Shown here: piece after piece, positions 21,462 to 32,481 of the stretch
Position numbering within the stretch: the first letter of the stretch is position 1
Layout of the letters: each line of letters opens with the position of its first letter
Assembly (NCBI RefSeq): GCF_000208925.1
Contig: NW_001914860.1
Span: 63,612-127,611 of the forward strand
Reading direction: 5' to 3'
Source of the DNA: Entamoeba histolytica HM-1:IMSS
Taxonomy: Eukaryota > Evosea > Mastigamoebida > Endamoebidae
DNA length: 64,000 nucleotides
The notes under the pieces: generated by a model
Databases searched by the model: none
What the model was told of the DNA's origin: nothing
The model's input: only the letters and a program-made list of their open reading frames with translations
Made by a program: the position numbers and the translations under genes

Positions 21462-21959
21462 ATGAGAAATGTTGGATATTCATTACAAACATTAGAAACA
21501 ATGGAATACAATGAAGATTATCAAATGAATAATCATACTATTCACACTATCCCAACAAAAGCTGGTTCATTGAAAGTTGGTGGTTTTGTTGTCATTGGAA
21601 CTTTCCCATGTAAAATCACTGAATTTAATAAAACTAAGGATGGAAAACATGGACATGCAAAAGTAACATTAACTGGAATTGATGTTTTCACTGGGAAAAA
21701 GTACACTGACTGTTGTCCTGCTCATTCCAATGTTGATGTTCCCGTAATAAAAAGAGTAGAATATTCTCTTCAAGACATTGATGATGGTTATTTGACTCTT
21801 CTTGATGAAGATGGGACAGTAAGAAGTGATATTAAACTTCCTAAAAATGAACTTGGGAAAGAAATTGAACATGAATTTAATGAGAAGTCTCTTATATGTA
21901 TTATCCAAGTATTTGGTGATCAAGAGATGGTTGTTGGCTACAAAGAAGATAAAGACTAA
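21462..21959 (+). CDS. Translation initiation factor eIF5A
   Basis: The 165-aa protein has the two-domain eIF5A layout. The hypusination loop is KTKDGKHGHAKV, so K62 is the predicted hypusine residue (if the 21462 start is used). The following VTLTGIDVFTGKKYTDCCP and the C-terminal OB fold (LTLLDEDG...) match the family. The factor promotes peptide-bond formation at stalled ribosomes and termination. Reading from 21462 gives 13 residues (MRNVGYSLQTLET) before a second in-frame ATG at 21501. The second start would give a 152-aa protein closer to the usual family length, so either start is possible. Confidence 0.95.
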   Translation: MRNVGYSLQTLETMEYNEDYQMNNHTIHTIPTKAGSLKVGGFVVIGTFPCKITEFNKTKDGKHGHAKVTLTGIDVFTGKKYTDCCPAHSNVDVPVIKRVEYSLQDIDDGYLTLLDEDGTVRSDIKLPKNELGKEIEHEFNEKSLICIIQVFGDQEMVVGYKEDKD

Positions 21960-23263
21960 TTCTACTTTCTTTTTATCATTTTATTTCATCATAACCACTC
22001 AAAATTTCACAAATAAAAAAATCTATATGAAATTGCAATTTATTATTCTCTTATGCAAGAATATTGTTATATAAAAGAAACTTAATGTTTATTACACAAT
22101 CGTTATGCTGATATATCTTTTTCATATTATAATTTTATTTTTTCATTATTTTTGTATATTAGTATTTCCATTTTAAACTAAAACAATATTGTTCATTATC
22201 ATTTAATTTTTATTATATTAAAATGTGTTGAATTAATATATTTAAATGAATGAGAATAAATGAACATAAAAAAGAAGTTTACTTTATTGTCCTATTATAG
22301 AATGTCTACAACTTATTAAATACTCAAAAACTAATATCATAATCATCTGCTGAATAAATTCAATAGATTATTGTTGTATTTTGATGTTCATTTTAACATT
22401 ATTTGTATTATGAAATTATATACAAAGATATTTGACCATTTAAATACTGTTTGTATTTATTAGTTGTAATAAAGAAAAACTTAACTTGACTCTACACATT
22501 CATTGTTCGTGTCTTATCCTCATTTAAATGATGAAATGAAATTATAACTATTCTATTAACAAAATATAATTCAGTTAACATCATTTTATTTTCCAAATAA
22601 TAATATCATAACAAGTAGAAGTAATAAAATATAAGAAATAAGTTTAATATGATAATATCAAGAATAATACTCAAAATAATCAAAGAAGATTATTCAAATA
22701 ATAAATCATTATTCTTATTTATAACAAAAATAAAATAATCACTACATTATTAATTCTTTGTTCATGATGTTAAATAATGAAATGTCAAACTATTAATTAA
22801 AATAAATATTTATACAAAAAAAGTTATATAACTTCTTCACGTAAAAATGTGTTATTCTTCAATTTTTTATTTTTTAATTTTTTTTAAAATAAGAGATAAT
22901 TAGAGGCACACTTAGTACAATTGAATAAAAACTATGTAATAGAAGAACATTCACGAGTTAATAGAAATATGGATTAACCAAAAAAATGAAAAGTTTAGTT
23001 ATGGATAAATAATGTTATCAAAAAAAATTGTTTTTAAAACAAAGTATAAAAAGATTGTTTCTATAAAAGTCTTTAATTGGTTTAATTCCTTTTTTTTTGT
23101 TAGTAATTTCTACTTCTATCAACAATTATGTTTGTGTGTTACTTTTAGTTTATCCCTACTTGTTGAAGCTGAAGAGAAATGTGACGATGTCTTTAGAAAA
23201 AAGAGAGAAAAGAGAAGAATGTGATTATTAAAGGGTTGAACTTAAAAATATATTAATAAGATC
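21960..23263. other. Intergenic spacer, no gene seen
   Basis: About 1.3 kb of AT-rich DNA with no supported gene on either strand. The 70-codon frame at 23012-23224 has no family character. Confidence 0.6.
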
Positions 23264-23584
23264 ATGCAAGTGGAAGAAGCTGGCATTATAGATAAAATCA
23301 ATCAAGAAACACAATTATTAAATGAAGAAGTAAAAAGACTCATGGCAAGTTATCAAAATGAAAAACAACAATGTGATGAACTACAAAAAAGCTGTTTGTC
23401 TTTTTTATTTTTCATGTTATATAAAACAAACAATTAACTCAAAGACGATAATCAATTACAAGAAATTCAACGAATTAAAGATGCTATTTCAGAATTTGAA
23501 CGTAATCATGCACAAGTTGAAGAAAAAATTAGGAATGCAGAAGCTGAGATATCTCAGTTACATGCTCGTATGGATAATAAGTGA
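23264..23584 (+). CDS. Small coiled-coil protein, 89 aa (spliced)
   Basis: Two exons, 23264-23393 and 23445-23584, are joined at phase 1 across a 51-bp intron (GTTTGT...AAAG). The protein starts MQVEEAGIIDKINQETQLLN and is one continuous heptad-rich helix to the end (EEKIRNAEAEISQLHARMDNK). No family is recognised. The size and single coiled coil suggest a small subunit of a complex (kinetochore, tether or cytoskeletal), which is inference. The acceptor AAAG is less usual than TAG, but it keeps the heptads in frame on both sides and gives a clean 90-codon gene. Confidence 0.65.
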
Positions 23585-23725
23585 TTGTGAAAAATAAATG
23601 AAAAGTTTTGGGTTTAAAGTAAAGAAATAAAGAAATAAAAGATAAATGTTAAAATTAATAATAAAACTACTATAGTTATTTTAATTTAAGATTTTTTTAT
23701 TTTAATAGAACTTTTGTTTAATTTA

Positions 23726-25972
23726 ATGGAAGAAGAAATTATCCAACACAAAGAAGAAATATGGGATTTAGTATCAAAATATATTGATGAGATTGTTACA
23801 TATTCTATAAGAAATGAATTATACAAATTTACAGATAATTTACTTGAAATTCAATTGAATTTTTACAAGACTCAAAATAAAGTAAATGTGAGTGTTTTTG
23901 TGAATTCATTAATTTTATTTCTATTAGAACTAAGTCATTGTGGTTCTCAAACAAACACAAATCTTATTCCTAGAAGAGCTTGTTCTGATTTTATTGAAAA
24001 TAAAGAAAGTTCTCAAGCTTTGTCACAATGGTGTGATGATTTTATTGGATTTTTTACTATTAATTCATCTATTCAATCAACATTATTGAATTATATTACT
24101 TCATTAGTATTTCTTATTAATAATTCCATATTTCATTATCAGACTTATACCGATGAAAAAGTAATTTTTGAATTGTGTCAAACTAAATCCCAACTTAAAA
24201 TATTGTTTGATAAACAACCATCACAAGCATCAATATTCAACCAAAATTTAAAACAACCAACACCATCATTAGATGAATCTACAGAAAGTGAGTCACCATT
24301 TATTGTTCCTGAAAAAGTAATTTCTATCTTACAAACTAATAAACCATATAAACATAATGAAAATAAAGAAGAAAAGAAAGGATCAGAAGCTATTGATTTG
24401 TTTGAAGATAAAGAGCCTGATAATACTAATACTAAAGAAGTTAAAGTATTAAATAATATAGAGAAAATAGAAACACCTAAACTTGTTAACAGATTTAGTT
24501 TCTTTAGTATTTTTAAGGAAAAAGAATCTGAAGAAGATTTAATTAATGAAGAAGCTTCTTTGGTTCAATTGAAATCACGAAGTGATAAGGATTTAAAGAG
24601 ATTGTCCATTTCCCAAAGAAACCATTTCAATTTTAATTTCATTAAGAATAGTAGAAAGAATTTATTGGCTGAAACTTCGTTAAGGAGTAATGGAGTTTCT
24701 CCAATGGAAATTATTGAGAACAAAGAAGAAAATGATAAAGAACTTCACATAGAAAATGAGTCAAAAATTCTTTCATTAAAGAAAGAAGAAAAAGAAATTA
24801 ATAAACCAAAAGAATTAACAACTACTAAGAAAGGTTCATATCAAACACTTCAAACTATTATTAATAATTACAAAAACCAAAAAGATAAAAAAGAATTAAG
24901 GAAGGTTGATCAAAATAATAAAGAGAATGATGAAGATATTGAATTTAAAGTTTTGATGAAAAAAGGAAGAGATGAATTAGAAACATCAAAAGGACAAACA
25001 AGGAAGAGCAATATAGGTGAATGTGAAGTGGTTGGAGAAAGTAGTGGAATTATTGAAATTGGTGAGAGTCAGAACAGTCAAGATTCTGAAATTCATTATG
25101 TCCAACCAATACAACTTAAAGAAACACATGCAACATTACCACTTTTTAGTGTAAAAGAAAGAGACCAGAAAGGGTTTAGAATAGAATGTGGTTCATTAGT
25201 AAATTCATTAATAGAAGAGAAAGAAACAAAATCACCTAAAACACCTAAAAGCATTAGAGAACCAAAAAGAGAGAAAAAAACACAAATAATTAAACAAATA
25301 CCAGAAGTTATTGATGTTGATTTTAATGGAAGTGAGTCAGATGAAAATGATGACCTTAGTTTAATTAAAAAACAGGTTCAAATAAACGAAACAATAAAAC
25401 AAAAAAATGAACGGTATAAAGAAATAAAAAGAATTAAAATATATAGAACATTATATAGTTTAGCTAAATTCAAAGATGGAAATTGGTTAATAAAAAGAAA
25501 TGTTACCTTAGGAGAGAAAGATATTGGGATTTATATAAATACTTCTCCCAATAAAATAGAGATTCATGACCTTAGAAAAAGTAATGGAGAAGTAAGTCAA
25601 ACATGGAATTCAAGAATAATTAAAGACCAATCACTTGCATTAATGAATGTGTATTCTGTGAGAGATGAAGTGTATTGTGAAAGAGAATTTAAAGAATTTG
25701 TTATTAACTTATTAGAGAATAGTGGATTTATTGAGATATACACATTGCGTTTAGAGAGAAATTTGACTGATAGTTGGGTGTTTGTATCACCATTTGATCG
25801 AATAACTGGACACAAGTCACATGAAAAAATTCCAATTAATAATCCACATTTACTATGTGTATTTCCTGTACCAATTATATTAGAAAAAGATGAGTATTAT
25901 GTTATTTATCATAATTATATTAAAAGAAGATCAACAAATGATTATTTAGCGATACAAATACGAATGAGATGA
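23726..25972 (+). CDS. Uncharacterised 748-aa protein with long disordered middle
   Basis: The start is the ATG at 23726; the four-codon extension begins with TTG. The N-terminal about 160 residues are helical (MEEEIIQHKEEIWDLVSKYI...). About 170-560 is a Lys/Glu/Ser-rich low-complexity region with short repeats such as KTPKS. The C-terminal about 180 residues are a folded beta-rich domain (KRIKIYRTLYSLAKFKDGNW ... EYYVIYHNYIKR). I do not recognise either folded part. The N-terminal helices followed by disorder resemble cytoskeleton or membrane adaptor proteins, but no function can be given. Confidence 0.75.
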   Translation: MEEEIIQHKEEIWDLVSKYIDEIVTYSIRNELYKFTDNLLEIQLNFYKTQNKVNVSVFVNSLILFLLELSHCGSQTNTNLIPRRACSDFIENKESSQALSQWCDDFIGFFTINSSIQSTLLNYITSLVFLINNSIFHYQTYTDEKVIFELCQTKSQLKILFDKQPSQASIFNQNLKQPTPSLDESTESESPFIVPEKVISILQTNKPYKHNENKEEKKGSEAIDLFEDKEPDNTNTKEVKVLNNIEKIETPKLVNRFSFFSIFKEKESEEDLINEEASLVQLKSRSDKDLKRLSISQRNHFNFNFIKNSRKNLLAETSLRSNGVSPMEIIENKEENDKELHIENESKILSLKKEEKEINKPKELTTTKKGSYQTLQTIINNYKNQKDKKELRKVDQNNKENDEDIEFKVLMKKGRDELETSKGQTRKSNIGECEVVGESSGIIEIGESQNSQDSEIHYVQPIQLKETHATLPLFSVKERDQKGFRIECGSLVNSLIEEKETKSPKTPKSIREPKREKKTQIIKQIPEVIDVDFNGSESDENDDLSLIKKQVQINETIKQKNERYKEIKRIKIYRTLYSLAKFKDGNWLIKRNVTLGEKDIGIYINTSPNKIEIHDLRKSNGEVSQTWNSRIIKDQSLALMNVYSVRDEVYCEREFKEFVINLLENSGFIEIYTLRLERNLTDSWVFVSPFDRITGHKSHEKIPINNPHLLCVFPVPIILEKDEYYVIYHNYIKRRSTNDYLAIQIRMR

Positions 25973-26051
25973 AGTTGATTTGATTTTTAAGATTAATTTA
26001 AGACTTTTTTAAAGAAAAAACTTAAAAAAATAATTAAATTGTTGTAATCCT

Positions 26052-27548
26052 ATGATTTGGAAACTCCTTTTCTTATTATTTTTTATTAATTATAAATCAT
26101 ATGCAGAAGATGTAACGCCTCATTCTCTATGTATTGGTAATGTATTAGTTGCTCCAATCAGTTTAAAAGAACAATTCACTGGAGACCCAATTCAAATAAC
26201 CCAAGAATGTTATAAAGGTGTAGTTGATAATTATGAGTCAGTTGTTTTTGGTCATCAAATTCATTCTGAGTGTTATATAGAAGAGTCATTTATGTTTTTT
26301 AGTTTAAATAATACTAATTATTCTAGATGTGGTTCTTGTGTTGAATTAACAGGTCCAGGATTAAAACCAATTACTTGTATGATTACTGGTTCATTTGGTG
26401 TTCAAACAACAAGTAGCTCAAATTTAAAAACAAATGGAATGTTAAAAAGAACAAAAGTTCCATCAACTTCAATGTTTAAAGGGAAATTGTCTTTATTAGT
26501 ATCAAGAGTAGTTTTTAATGAAATTATTCCAAGTGAAATAACTGATTCATTATATTATTATGAAGTTGCATTGAGAGAAACTGTATGTAACTATAATGTT
26601 CTTCCACAATTAGTAATGAGAAATAAAACAAATGCTATTATTATTAATGCTGGTCATATAATTCTTGGATTAGGTCGTTCAAATTATTTAAGACTACCAA
26701 ATCAAGATGGTTCTTTTACAATTTCACATACAAAAGAACTTCGTGCAACAAATATTTATCAAAGTATTATATATTGGGAAAGTATATCAATCGACAAAAC
26801 TTATTATCAAAAACCACAACCCGCATTCTCTAGATTTTCTTCACCAAATATTACGTCACATTGTGTTAGTGTTCCAACAAAAAATGTGTTTCAATCATTA
26901 GTAGACCAAAAAAATACTCAAGTTTTCTGGGAAGTTAGTCTTGGAACTACTACAAATGATTTAAAAGTGATTACTTCAATAGGAAATAAAACAGTTGAAG
27001 ACAATGAACAACTGGTTTTTCATTTTGATTATCCTGTTCCTATTCAATGGAAAACAATAATACAACATTTTGCTCTTGTTATCAATTCAACTGATACCAT
27101 TTCTTTCAAAAGTGGTAAGGTATATTTCAAACAAGGAACTATTGATGAGATAAACTGTGATTCATTTAGATATCTTATTCAAAACAAAACTATTTCTTCT
27201 GGTATTTATAAATATTCTTTCAACGTCCACACATCATTTGTTACATCTACTTGTAATGGTTTTGCCAATGGGCTTGAGTTTATCATTTCTGCAGCAAAAG
27301 GAACAATAATACAATACTGTGAAGTATATTATGAGCCTCAAACATCTGAAATTGTCACTCCTTCTTCTTTCTGTTCATATGATTCATTCCAATGTGGGAA
27401 ATATCAATGTACTTTATCTGAAAAAATATTACAACCTAATAATAACACTCATCTAATTTTTGACAAATCTAGCTGTATTCCTTATTGTGGAACATGTCAG
27501 GTTGGATATTCATGTACTGAAGAAGGTATGTGTCAACGAAACAAATAA
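26052..27548 (+). CDS. Secreted cysteine-rich protein with expansin-like motif
   Basis: The 498-aa protein has a signal peptide (about 1-18, MIWKLLFLLFFINYKSYA), many sequons and about twenty Cys. Near residue 95 the segment RCGSCVELTGPGLKPITCMI resembles the CGxCxxVTGP strand of the double-psi beta-barrel in expansins and related cell-wall proteins. The middle part looks like repeated beta-sandwich units. The C-terminus is a small Cys knot (CIPYCGTCQVGYSCTEEGMC) of EGF or WAP-like size. It has no membrane anchor. A role in binding or loosening polysaccharide (for example cyst-wall chitin) is possible but inferred from one motif. Confidence 0.65.
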   Translation: MIWKLLFLLFFINYKSYAEDVTPHSLCIGNVLVAPISLKEQFTGDPIQITQECYKGVVDNYESVVFGHQIHSECYIEESFMFFSLNNTNYSRCGSCVELTGPGLKPITCMITGSFGVQTTSSSNLKTNGMLKRTKVPSTSMFKGKLSLLVSRVVFNEIIPSEITDSLYYYEVALRETVCNYNVLPQLVMRNKTNAIIINAGHIILGLGRSNYLRLPNQDGSFTISHTKELRATNIYQSIIYWESISIDKTYYQKPQPAFSRFSSPNITSHCVSVPTKNVFQSLVDQKNTQVFWEVSLGTTTNDLKVITSIGNKTVEDNEQLVFHFDYPVPIQWKTIIQHFALVINSTDTISFKSGKVYFKQGTIDEINCDSFRYLIQNKTISSGIYKYSFNVHTSFVTSTCNGFANGLEFIISAAKGTIIQYCEVYYEPQTSEIVTPSSFCSYDSFQCGKYQCTLSEKILQPNNNTHLIFDKSSCIPYCGTCQVGYSCTEEGMCQRNK

Positions 27549-27579
27549 AAAGAAATAGTTAATAGTAATTGAATTACTT

Positions 27580-28884
27580 TTAAAGATGGATCTGAGTTTT
27601 CTGGTCACAATTTAATCTATACAATCCTTGGTAATTAGTTAATGTTACATAAGCACGGTCAGATATAGTAATAAGAGATGATATTGTTGAGTTCATTACA
27701 CCATCAGTAATTGGAGAATTAATAAAGAAATAATTCTTTGGTTCACAATGAGTTCCTGAAATTGAAAATTGATAAATTATACCAATTATCTCATGACTTT
27801 CTGAACCAGCAGCAGCTGCTCTTCTAGTATCACTATGAACCCAAGCAGATGGTGCGACAGCATAAACTTCAGTTGTATCCTTCAATTCAATAACTCTCAT
27901 ATAAGCTCCAAATCGTTGATAATTTCCCCATCGTGGTAATGGGTTAATTGTTGCTCGAAAATCAAAAGTATCACCTTCCATTCTTCTTGATATATAAACA
28001 ATTCCTCTATTAGATAAAGGGTCAGAATACATTAAATATGTATTACTTATTTCAATTGCTTTACCTAAAGCTGCTAAATTCTGTGTTGGAGATGGGACAA
28101 AAACTTTATCAGTAAAAGAAAATGGGAAATGTGGATTAGTTGTATCATCGTCTATAGACATGATGAGAATATTTTTTGTTAAAGTACTAAACTCATCTGC
28201 TCTTGTTTTAGGAGATCCAAAAGCAATTGCATTTCCATATGCATTCATTTCAGAAAGATTTGATTCAACAAAATTAGTTGTTATATCACTACAAAATGAT
28301 TTATCGTATTTAATGTAAAGTTTTGATTCACTAAAACTAATGTACCCAAACATTACATCACCTGTACTTCCTTTTCCATCGTCTGTAACAAATGAAATAA
28401 CCATCATTAAGTTATTACTTTTCGTTGATAATACTGTTATACCACGAGCATACTGAGAAATTTTAAGTAATGTTTTATTGTCAGCAGCGTATTTATTAAA
28501 ATTCTCCCATTCAACAGTTACTTTAAGCATTGTGGTAATTCCTTTTCCTGTTGGAAAATATTGAATGTCTGTTTTTTCTTGGATTTTATCAGAGGTAAAA
28601 GTGTCACTATTAACCTTAATTCCAACTGTTCCAAGTCCATACTCTCCCCACCAAATAAATTTATCAGAATAACATCTAGTTGAGTTTGGATTTTTTAATG
28701 ATACATATCCATAACAGTATTGATTATCTTTCTGGATTTCATAAATAATACCATTATCAGCAGAAAAAACATTTGTTGGAATTTTTCCATCGGTACCAAT
28801 TGTCATTTTTTGAACAACACATAAATCCATTGTATTTTTACCAAATGTAACAATAATTAACAAGAAGAATGTCGTTAAAGTCAT
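27580..28884 (-). CDS. Secreted protein with FG-GAP-like repeats
   Basis: The start is the ATG at 28884-28882; the open frame runs on to a GTG at 28944, which I reject. The 434-aa product begins with a signal peptide (about 1-16, MTLTTFFLLIIVTFGK). At least three spaced segments look like integrin-type FG-GAP propeller blades: YGNAIAFGSPKTRADEF, LGKAIEISNTYLMYSDPLSN and FGAYMRVIELKDTTEVYAVA. That suggests an extracellular beta-propeller, perhaps an adhesion or sensing protein. There is no C-terminal anchor. The gene is convergent with the expansin-like gene, with only 31 bp between stops. Confidence 0.65.
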   Translation of the reverse strand: MTLTTFFLLIIVTFGKNTMDLCVVQKMTIGTDGKIPTNVFSADNGIIYEIQKDNQYCYGYVSLKNPNSTRCYSDKFIWWGEYGLGTVGIKVNSDTFTSDKIQEKTDIQYFPTGKGITTMLKVTVEWENFNKYAADNKTLLKISQYARGITVLSTKSNNLMMVISFVTDDGKGSTGDVMFGYISFSESKLYIKYDKSFCSDITTNFVESNLSEMNAYGNAIAFGSPKTRADEFSTLTKNILIMSIDDDTTNPHFPFSFTDKVFVPSPTQNLAALGKAIEISNTYLMYSDPLSNRGIVYISRRMEGDTFDFRATINPLPRWGNYQRFGAYMRVIELKDTTEVYAVAPSAWVHSDTRRAAAAGSESHEIIGIIYQFSISGTHCEPKNYFFINSPITDGVMNSTISSLITISDRAYVTLTNYQGLYRLNCDQKTQIHL

Positions 28885-29094
28885 GTGAATTTTTTTAGTT
28901 TTTATATTTTTTTTTAAAATCTTTTTTCTTGAAATAAATACCACAAAAATTATTTTTCGTTATTCATTGTTTCGTTGTAATTGGGAAATTCTTTGTTTAA
29001 GAACATAATTAATACAATTCTTTTAAGACATTTTTGGTAGGTAGATGGCATAGTATAATGGTTATTATTTTTTTTTAAAGAACTAAGAAAATAA

Positions 29095-30021
29095 ATGAAT
29101 GGGGTTGATAGACATAGTATGTTAATTATTGGAAAATACTTTCAAACAAGAAATGATTATGTTAATGTTATGAGTGTTTGTAAAAAATATCATGACATAG
29201 TTGATCTGTATCACTTTAATCCATTTCCTTTATTAAGTCAAAATGATCGAGCAATGTTTATATCACTTGAAACACAACATATTTATTCTTCAAATGATAT
29301 AATTTATGAAGACGTTTTACAGTATGTTATTCATTGTGAAGTTTCATATGACACATTCATTGGTAAAGAACCAAATACACAATACCTTCAAGTCAAGTTC
29401 ACAAAAAATGACATGAAAAGCTATGGATATGAAATTCCAAGAGACTTTGAAGTAAAGGGTATAGGTAAAGATTGTTTTAAATCATCATTAATAAGATTAA
29501 TGACGATACCTAATAATATTCATTATATAGAAGAACAAGCATTCTTTCGTTGTAGGTATTTAACATCAATTACACTTTCTACATCAATAAAAATACTTTC
29601 TAAACGATGTTTTGCAGAATGTAATTCATTACAAAGAATTAAAATGAATCATCATTTAGAAAGAATAGAAGATGAATGTTTTTTAAATTGTTTAAGTCTT
29701 AGTCATATGAAAATACCATCAACATTAAGTTATATAGGTTATCATTCATTCTGTAATTGTAAATCATTAAATAGTCTGAAATTCACAAATGCAAACTTAA
29801 TTCTTGGGATATCAAGTTTGGAGGGATGTGAAGAATTAACCCAAGTCATTCTGCCAACTTCATTAACAGTTTTACCAAAAGGGTGTTTTTCTCAGTGCCA
29901 TCTTCTTCAAGAGATAAATGTTAATTCAATTCAAAAATATGGACCAGGGTGTTTTTATGGATGTTTCTCACTTCCACCGAGACTTGATCTTCCTCCAATT
30001 TCATTAAGAAAAATATTATAA
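29095..30021 (+). CDS. BspA-like leucine-rich repeat protein
   Basis: The 308-aa protein has an N-terminal leader domain (about 1-110) typical of Entamoeba LRR proteins (SMLIIGKYFQTRNDYVNVMSV). About seven BspA/LRR_5 units of roughly 23 residues follow (for example IEEQAFFRCRYLTSITLSTS, IEDECFLNCLSLSHMKIPST, IGYHSFCNCKSLNSLKF). There is no signal peptide. In Entamoeba this is a large multigene family, some members of which reach the surface without a classical signal. Function is protein binding, partner unknown. The family may stem from bacterial BspA by transfer; this is established as a proposal, not shown here. Confidence 0.9.
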   Translation: MNGVDRHSMLIIGKYFQTRNDYVNVMSVCKKYHDIVDLYHFNPFPLLSQNDRAMFISLETQHIYSSNDIIYEDVLQYVIHCEVSYDTFIGKEPNTQYLQVKFTKNDMKSYGYEIPRDFEVKGIGKDCFKSSLIRLMTIPNNIHYIEEQAFFRCRYLTSITLSTSIKILSKRCFAECNSLQRIKMNHHLERIEDECFLNCLSLSHMKIPSTLSYIGYHSFCNCKSLNSLKFTNANLILGISSLEGCEELTQVILPTSLTVLPKGCFSQCHLLQEINVNSIQKYGPGCFYGCFSLPPRLDLPPISLRKIL

Positions 30022-30080
30022 AACAAATTCTTTAGTTCTTTTCATTTAAAAAATAAAAAGCAGTCAATTGTAGTTTCAAG

Positions 30081-31340
30081 TTATTTGTAGTAACTTGTTG
30101 GAATATCCTTCAATGAGCTTGGTAATTCATCCATTTGAACAGCAAATCTTGATTGGACTTCTTTCAAAACTTTCTCATCTTCATCAGTATCAATAAATGA
30201 AATGGCAACTCCTTTAGTTCCAAATCTTCCAGCTCTTCCTACTCTGTGTAAGAATTGATCAGAATCATTAGGCATATCAAAGTTAACAACAAGATTTACT
30301 TTAGCTACATCAATTCCTCTTCCACATAAATCAGTTGAAACTAAAACTCTACTTTCTCCATCTCTAAATCGTTGATACTCTTTCTCTCTAATTTCTTGAT
30401 CCATTCTACCATATAAAATACCACATGGATATCCAATTTGTTTTAACTTCTTAACAAGAACACGACATCTATCACTATTTTCAACAAAAACAATGGCTTG
30501 ATTAAAATCAATATAATCAATAATATCCATAAATGTTTTTCTCTTATCATTATCTCCTAATTTTTTAAAGTATAAATGAAGACCATGAAGGAATAATTTT
30601 TCTCCATCATCAATAAAGACTTCTAATTGATTTTTTAAATATTTTCTACAAATAGTTTTATTTTCTTCTGAAATAGTAGCTGAAAACATCATTACTTGTT
30701 TTTCTTTTGGTGTTGAAATAAATATTTCTCCAATATCAATTTCATTTGCTGATCCAAGAACTTTATCACATTCATCAATGACAAATGTATCAAGTTTACT
30801 TAAATTTAATGCTCCTTGTCTAACAAGAGATGCAATTCTACCTGGTGTACCAATTACAATAGTTGGTTTATTTGTTTTAATAAATTCAACATCTTTTTTT
30901 TCATCAAAACCACCAACAAATGTACCTGTTGTAATTTCTTTTCCTGTTGCTTCACAAAGTCTTTTTTTCATTCTATCAAATTCTTTTTGTACTTGTACTG
31001 CAAGTTCACGAGTGTGGCAAATAACTAATGCTGATACATAATCTCCAAGACAAAGTCCTTGATTTAAAATTGAAATAACAAATACAGCTGTTTTACCCAT
31101 TCCAGATTTAGCTTGACATAAAATATCTTGTTTTAATAATGCTTTAGGAATAACTTGTGATTGAACTTCAGATGGATGTTCAAATCCACAATCAGTAATA
31201 GCCATTAATATTTCTTTTTTAAGATTCATATTACTAAATGCAACTGTTCCTACATAATTATCTTTGTTTGCTGGTTCAATATCCATTTTAGTTTCAGTGG
31301 TTGGAACATAGTCTGGAATTTGGTTAGTTGGATCAGTCAT
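30081..31340 (-). CDS. DEAD-box RNA helicase UAP56/Sub2-type
   Basis: The 419-aa protein carries the full DEAD-box set. It has a Q-motif region (VAFSNMNLKKEIL...HPSEVQSQVIP), motif I AKSGMGKT (77-84), TPGR, motif II DECD (189-192), SAT (220-222), motif V GRGID and motif VI HRVGRAGRFGTKG. DECD rather than DEAD, and the C-terminal sequence YLHRV-like/RFGTKG...ELPSSLKDI, match UAP56/Sub2/DDX39. These proteins act in spliceosome assembly and mRNA export through TREX. This fits a genome with many short introns. It is intronless and has the expected length. Confidence 0.93.
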   Translation of the reverse strand: MTDPTNQIPDYVPTTETKMDIEPANKDNYVGTVAFSNMNLKKEILMAITDCGFEHPSEVQSQVIPKALLKQDILCQAKSGMGKTAVFVISILNQGLCLGDYVSALVICHTRELAVQVQKEFDRMKKRLCEATGKEITTGTFVGGFDEKKDVEFIKTNKPTIVIGTPGRIASLVRQGALNLSKLDTFVIDECDKVLGSANEIDIGEIFISTPKEKQVMMFSATISEENKTICRKYLKNQLEVFIDDGEKLFLHGLHLYFKKLGDNDKRKTFMDIIDYIDFNQAIVFVENSDRCRVLVKKLKQIGYPCGILYGRMDQEIREKEYQRFRDGESRVLVSTDLCGRGIDVAKVNLVVNFDMPNDSDQFLHRVGRAGRFGTKGVAISFIDTDEDEKVLKEVQSRFAVQMDELPSSLKDIPTSYYK

Positions 31341-32481
31341 TAGTAACAGTTAATACTGGTTTCTTTAGTTTATAAGTTCTTTTTTTCTCTTTTCTCTTTT
31401 TTTTTAATTATCTATATAACCCTGTTCCTATTTTTATAACCCTTTTTCTTTTTTTTTTTCTTTCTCAAATATTTTTGTTATAAATTACATTTTTTTTATT
31501 GACTCTTGTTTTAACTCAAGTTAGTTTGTAAATTCTGCTATATTTTTTGTTCTACGTACTTTGTGAGTATATAAAGTATTATGTTTTATTATTTATTTCA
31601 TTAAAACTATACCACAAATACTGGTTCTATTGTTATTATCAAAAACAGTTTATTTAGTTGTTATACTTCTTACTGAAGCATCTACACTAAATTAGAATTA
31701 TTTGTCACTGTTAGAATTTTTAATTTATATATTTTCTTGTTCTATTTCAAAGCAAGAAGTTAAACAATTCCGTTTTTTTTTTCTTCAGTCAATATTTAAA
31801 ATCAAATAATCTCTATAAATATAGAATATCAAAAAAGCAATAACTTTAAACATATTTATGAATTAATAAACTAATTGATAATGAAGACTATATGCTGAAT
31901 AAATGAATATTTGTTTTATTAGAACAAAACATGTTTATAGAAATAACATAAAATTATTATATTTCATTTGAACAATGAATAATAACGACTAACTGTCCTA
32001 ATAAAGTAATAAGTTTTTATCATTGAATTGTACATATAATAATCATATTTCGATTGTATAATTAGATATTTTTATTCAATTCATACCTCTATCAAATAAA
32101 AGATTTTATTATTATTTATTGTTATATGTTTTAACTTAAGACATATCTAAGAAGAAGTTTAAAAAGAGATAACTTTGTCAATATCTTTTAAAGATGTAAG
32201 AAATATATTTTTGTGTATGAAGGTTCATAGTTATATGAATAGAACTATAGATATTCATAATAAAAAAAAGAAAAGAACCTATTTTAAAAATAACACAGGA
32301 ATATTTAGTTTTTTTAAAGTTATTATTATGAGTTGAATATAAATAATACATCTAGGTATTCCAATGAAATAAGAGAGTTACTTTAATATATTTTGATAAT
32401 ATAAATTACAAAGCATATTAAGTAATACATAAGAAGTTATAATAAGTTTATTTAACAACTAAATGAAATAGAATAAATAAA
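31341..32481. other. Intergenic spacer, no gene seen
   Basis: About 1.1 kb of AT-rich DNA between two minus-strand genes. The first 150 bp are T-rich and probably hold the helicase promoter. I see no open frame of family character, RNA gene or repeat. Confidence 0.6.

Noticed and set aside
23012..23224. 70-codon plus-strand frame
   Set aside because: Biased composition, no motif, and no link by splicing to the coiled-coil gene downstream.
28885..28944. Upstream GTG start of the secreted FG-GAP-like protein
   Set aside because: The ATG at 28884 gives an immediate signal peptide; the extension is Lys-rich. The same reasoning moves starts from TTG/GTG to ATG at 13343, 18401, 23726 and 44525.
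29046..29070. tRNA-like A-box (TGGCATAGTATAATGG)
   Set aside because: No acceptor stem, anticodon arm or T-arm follows; a poly-T run comes directly after.
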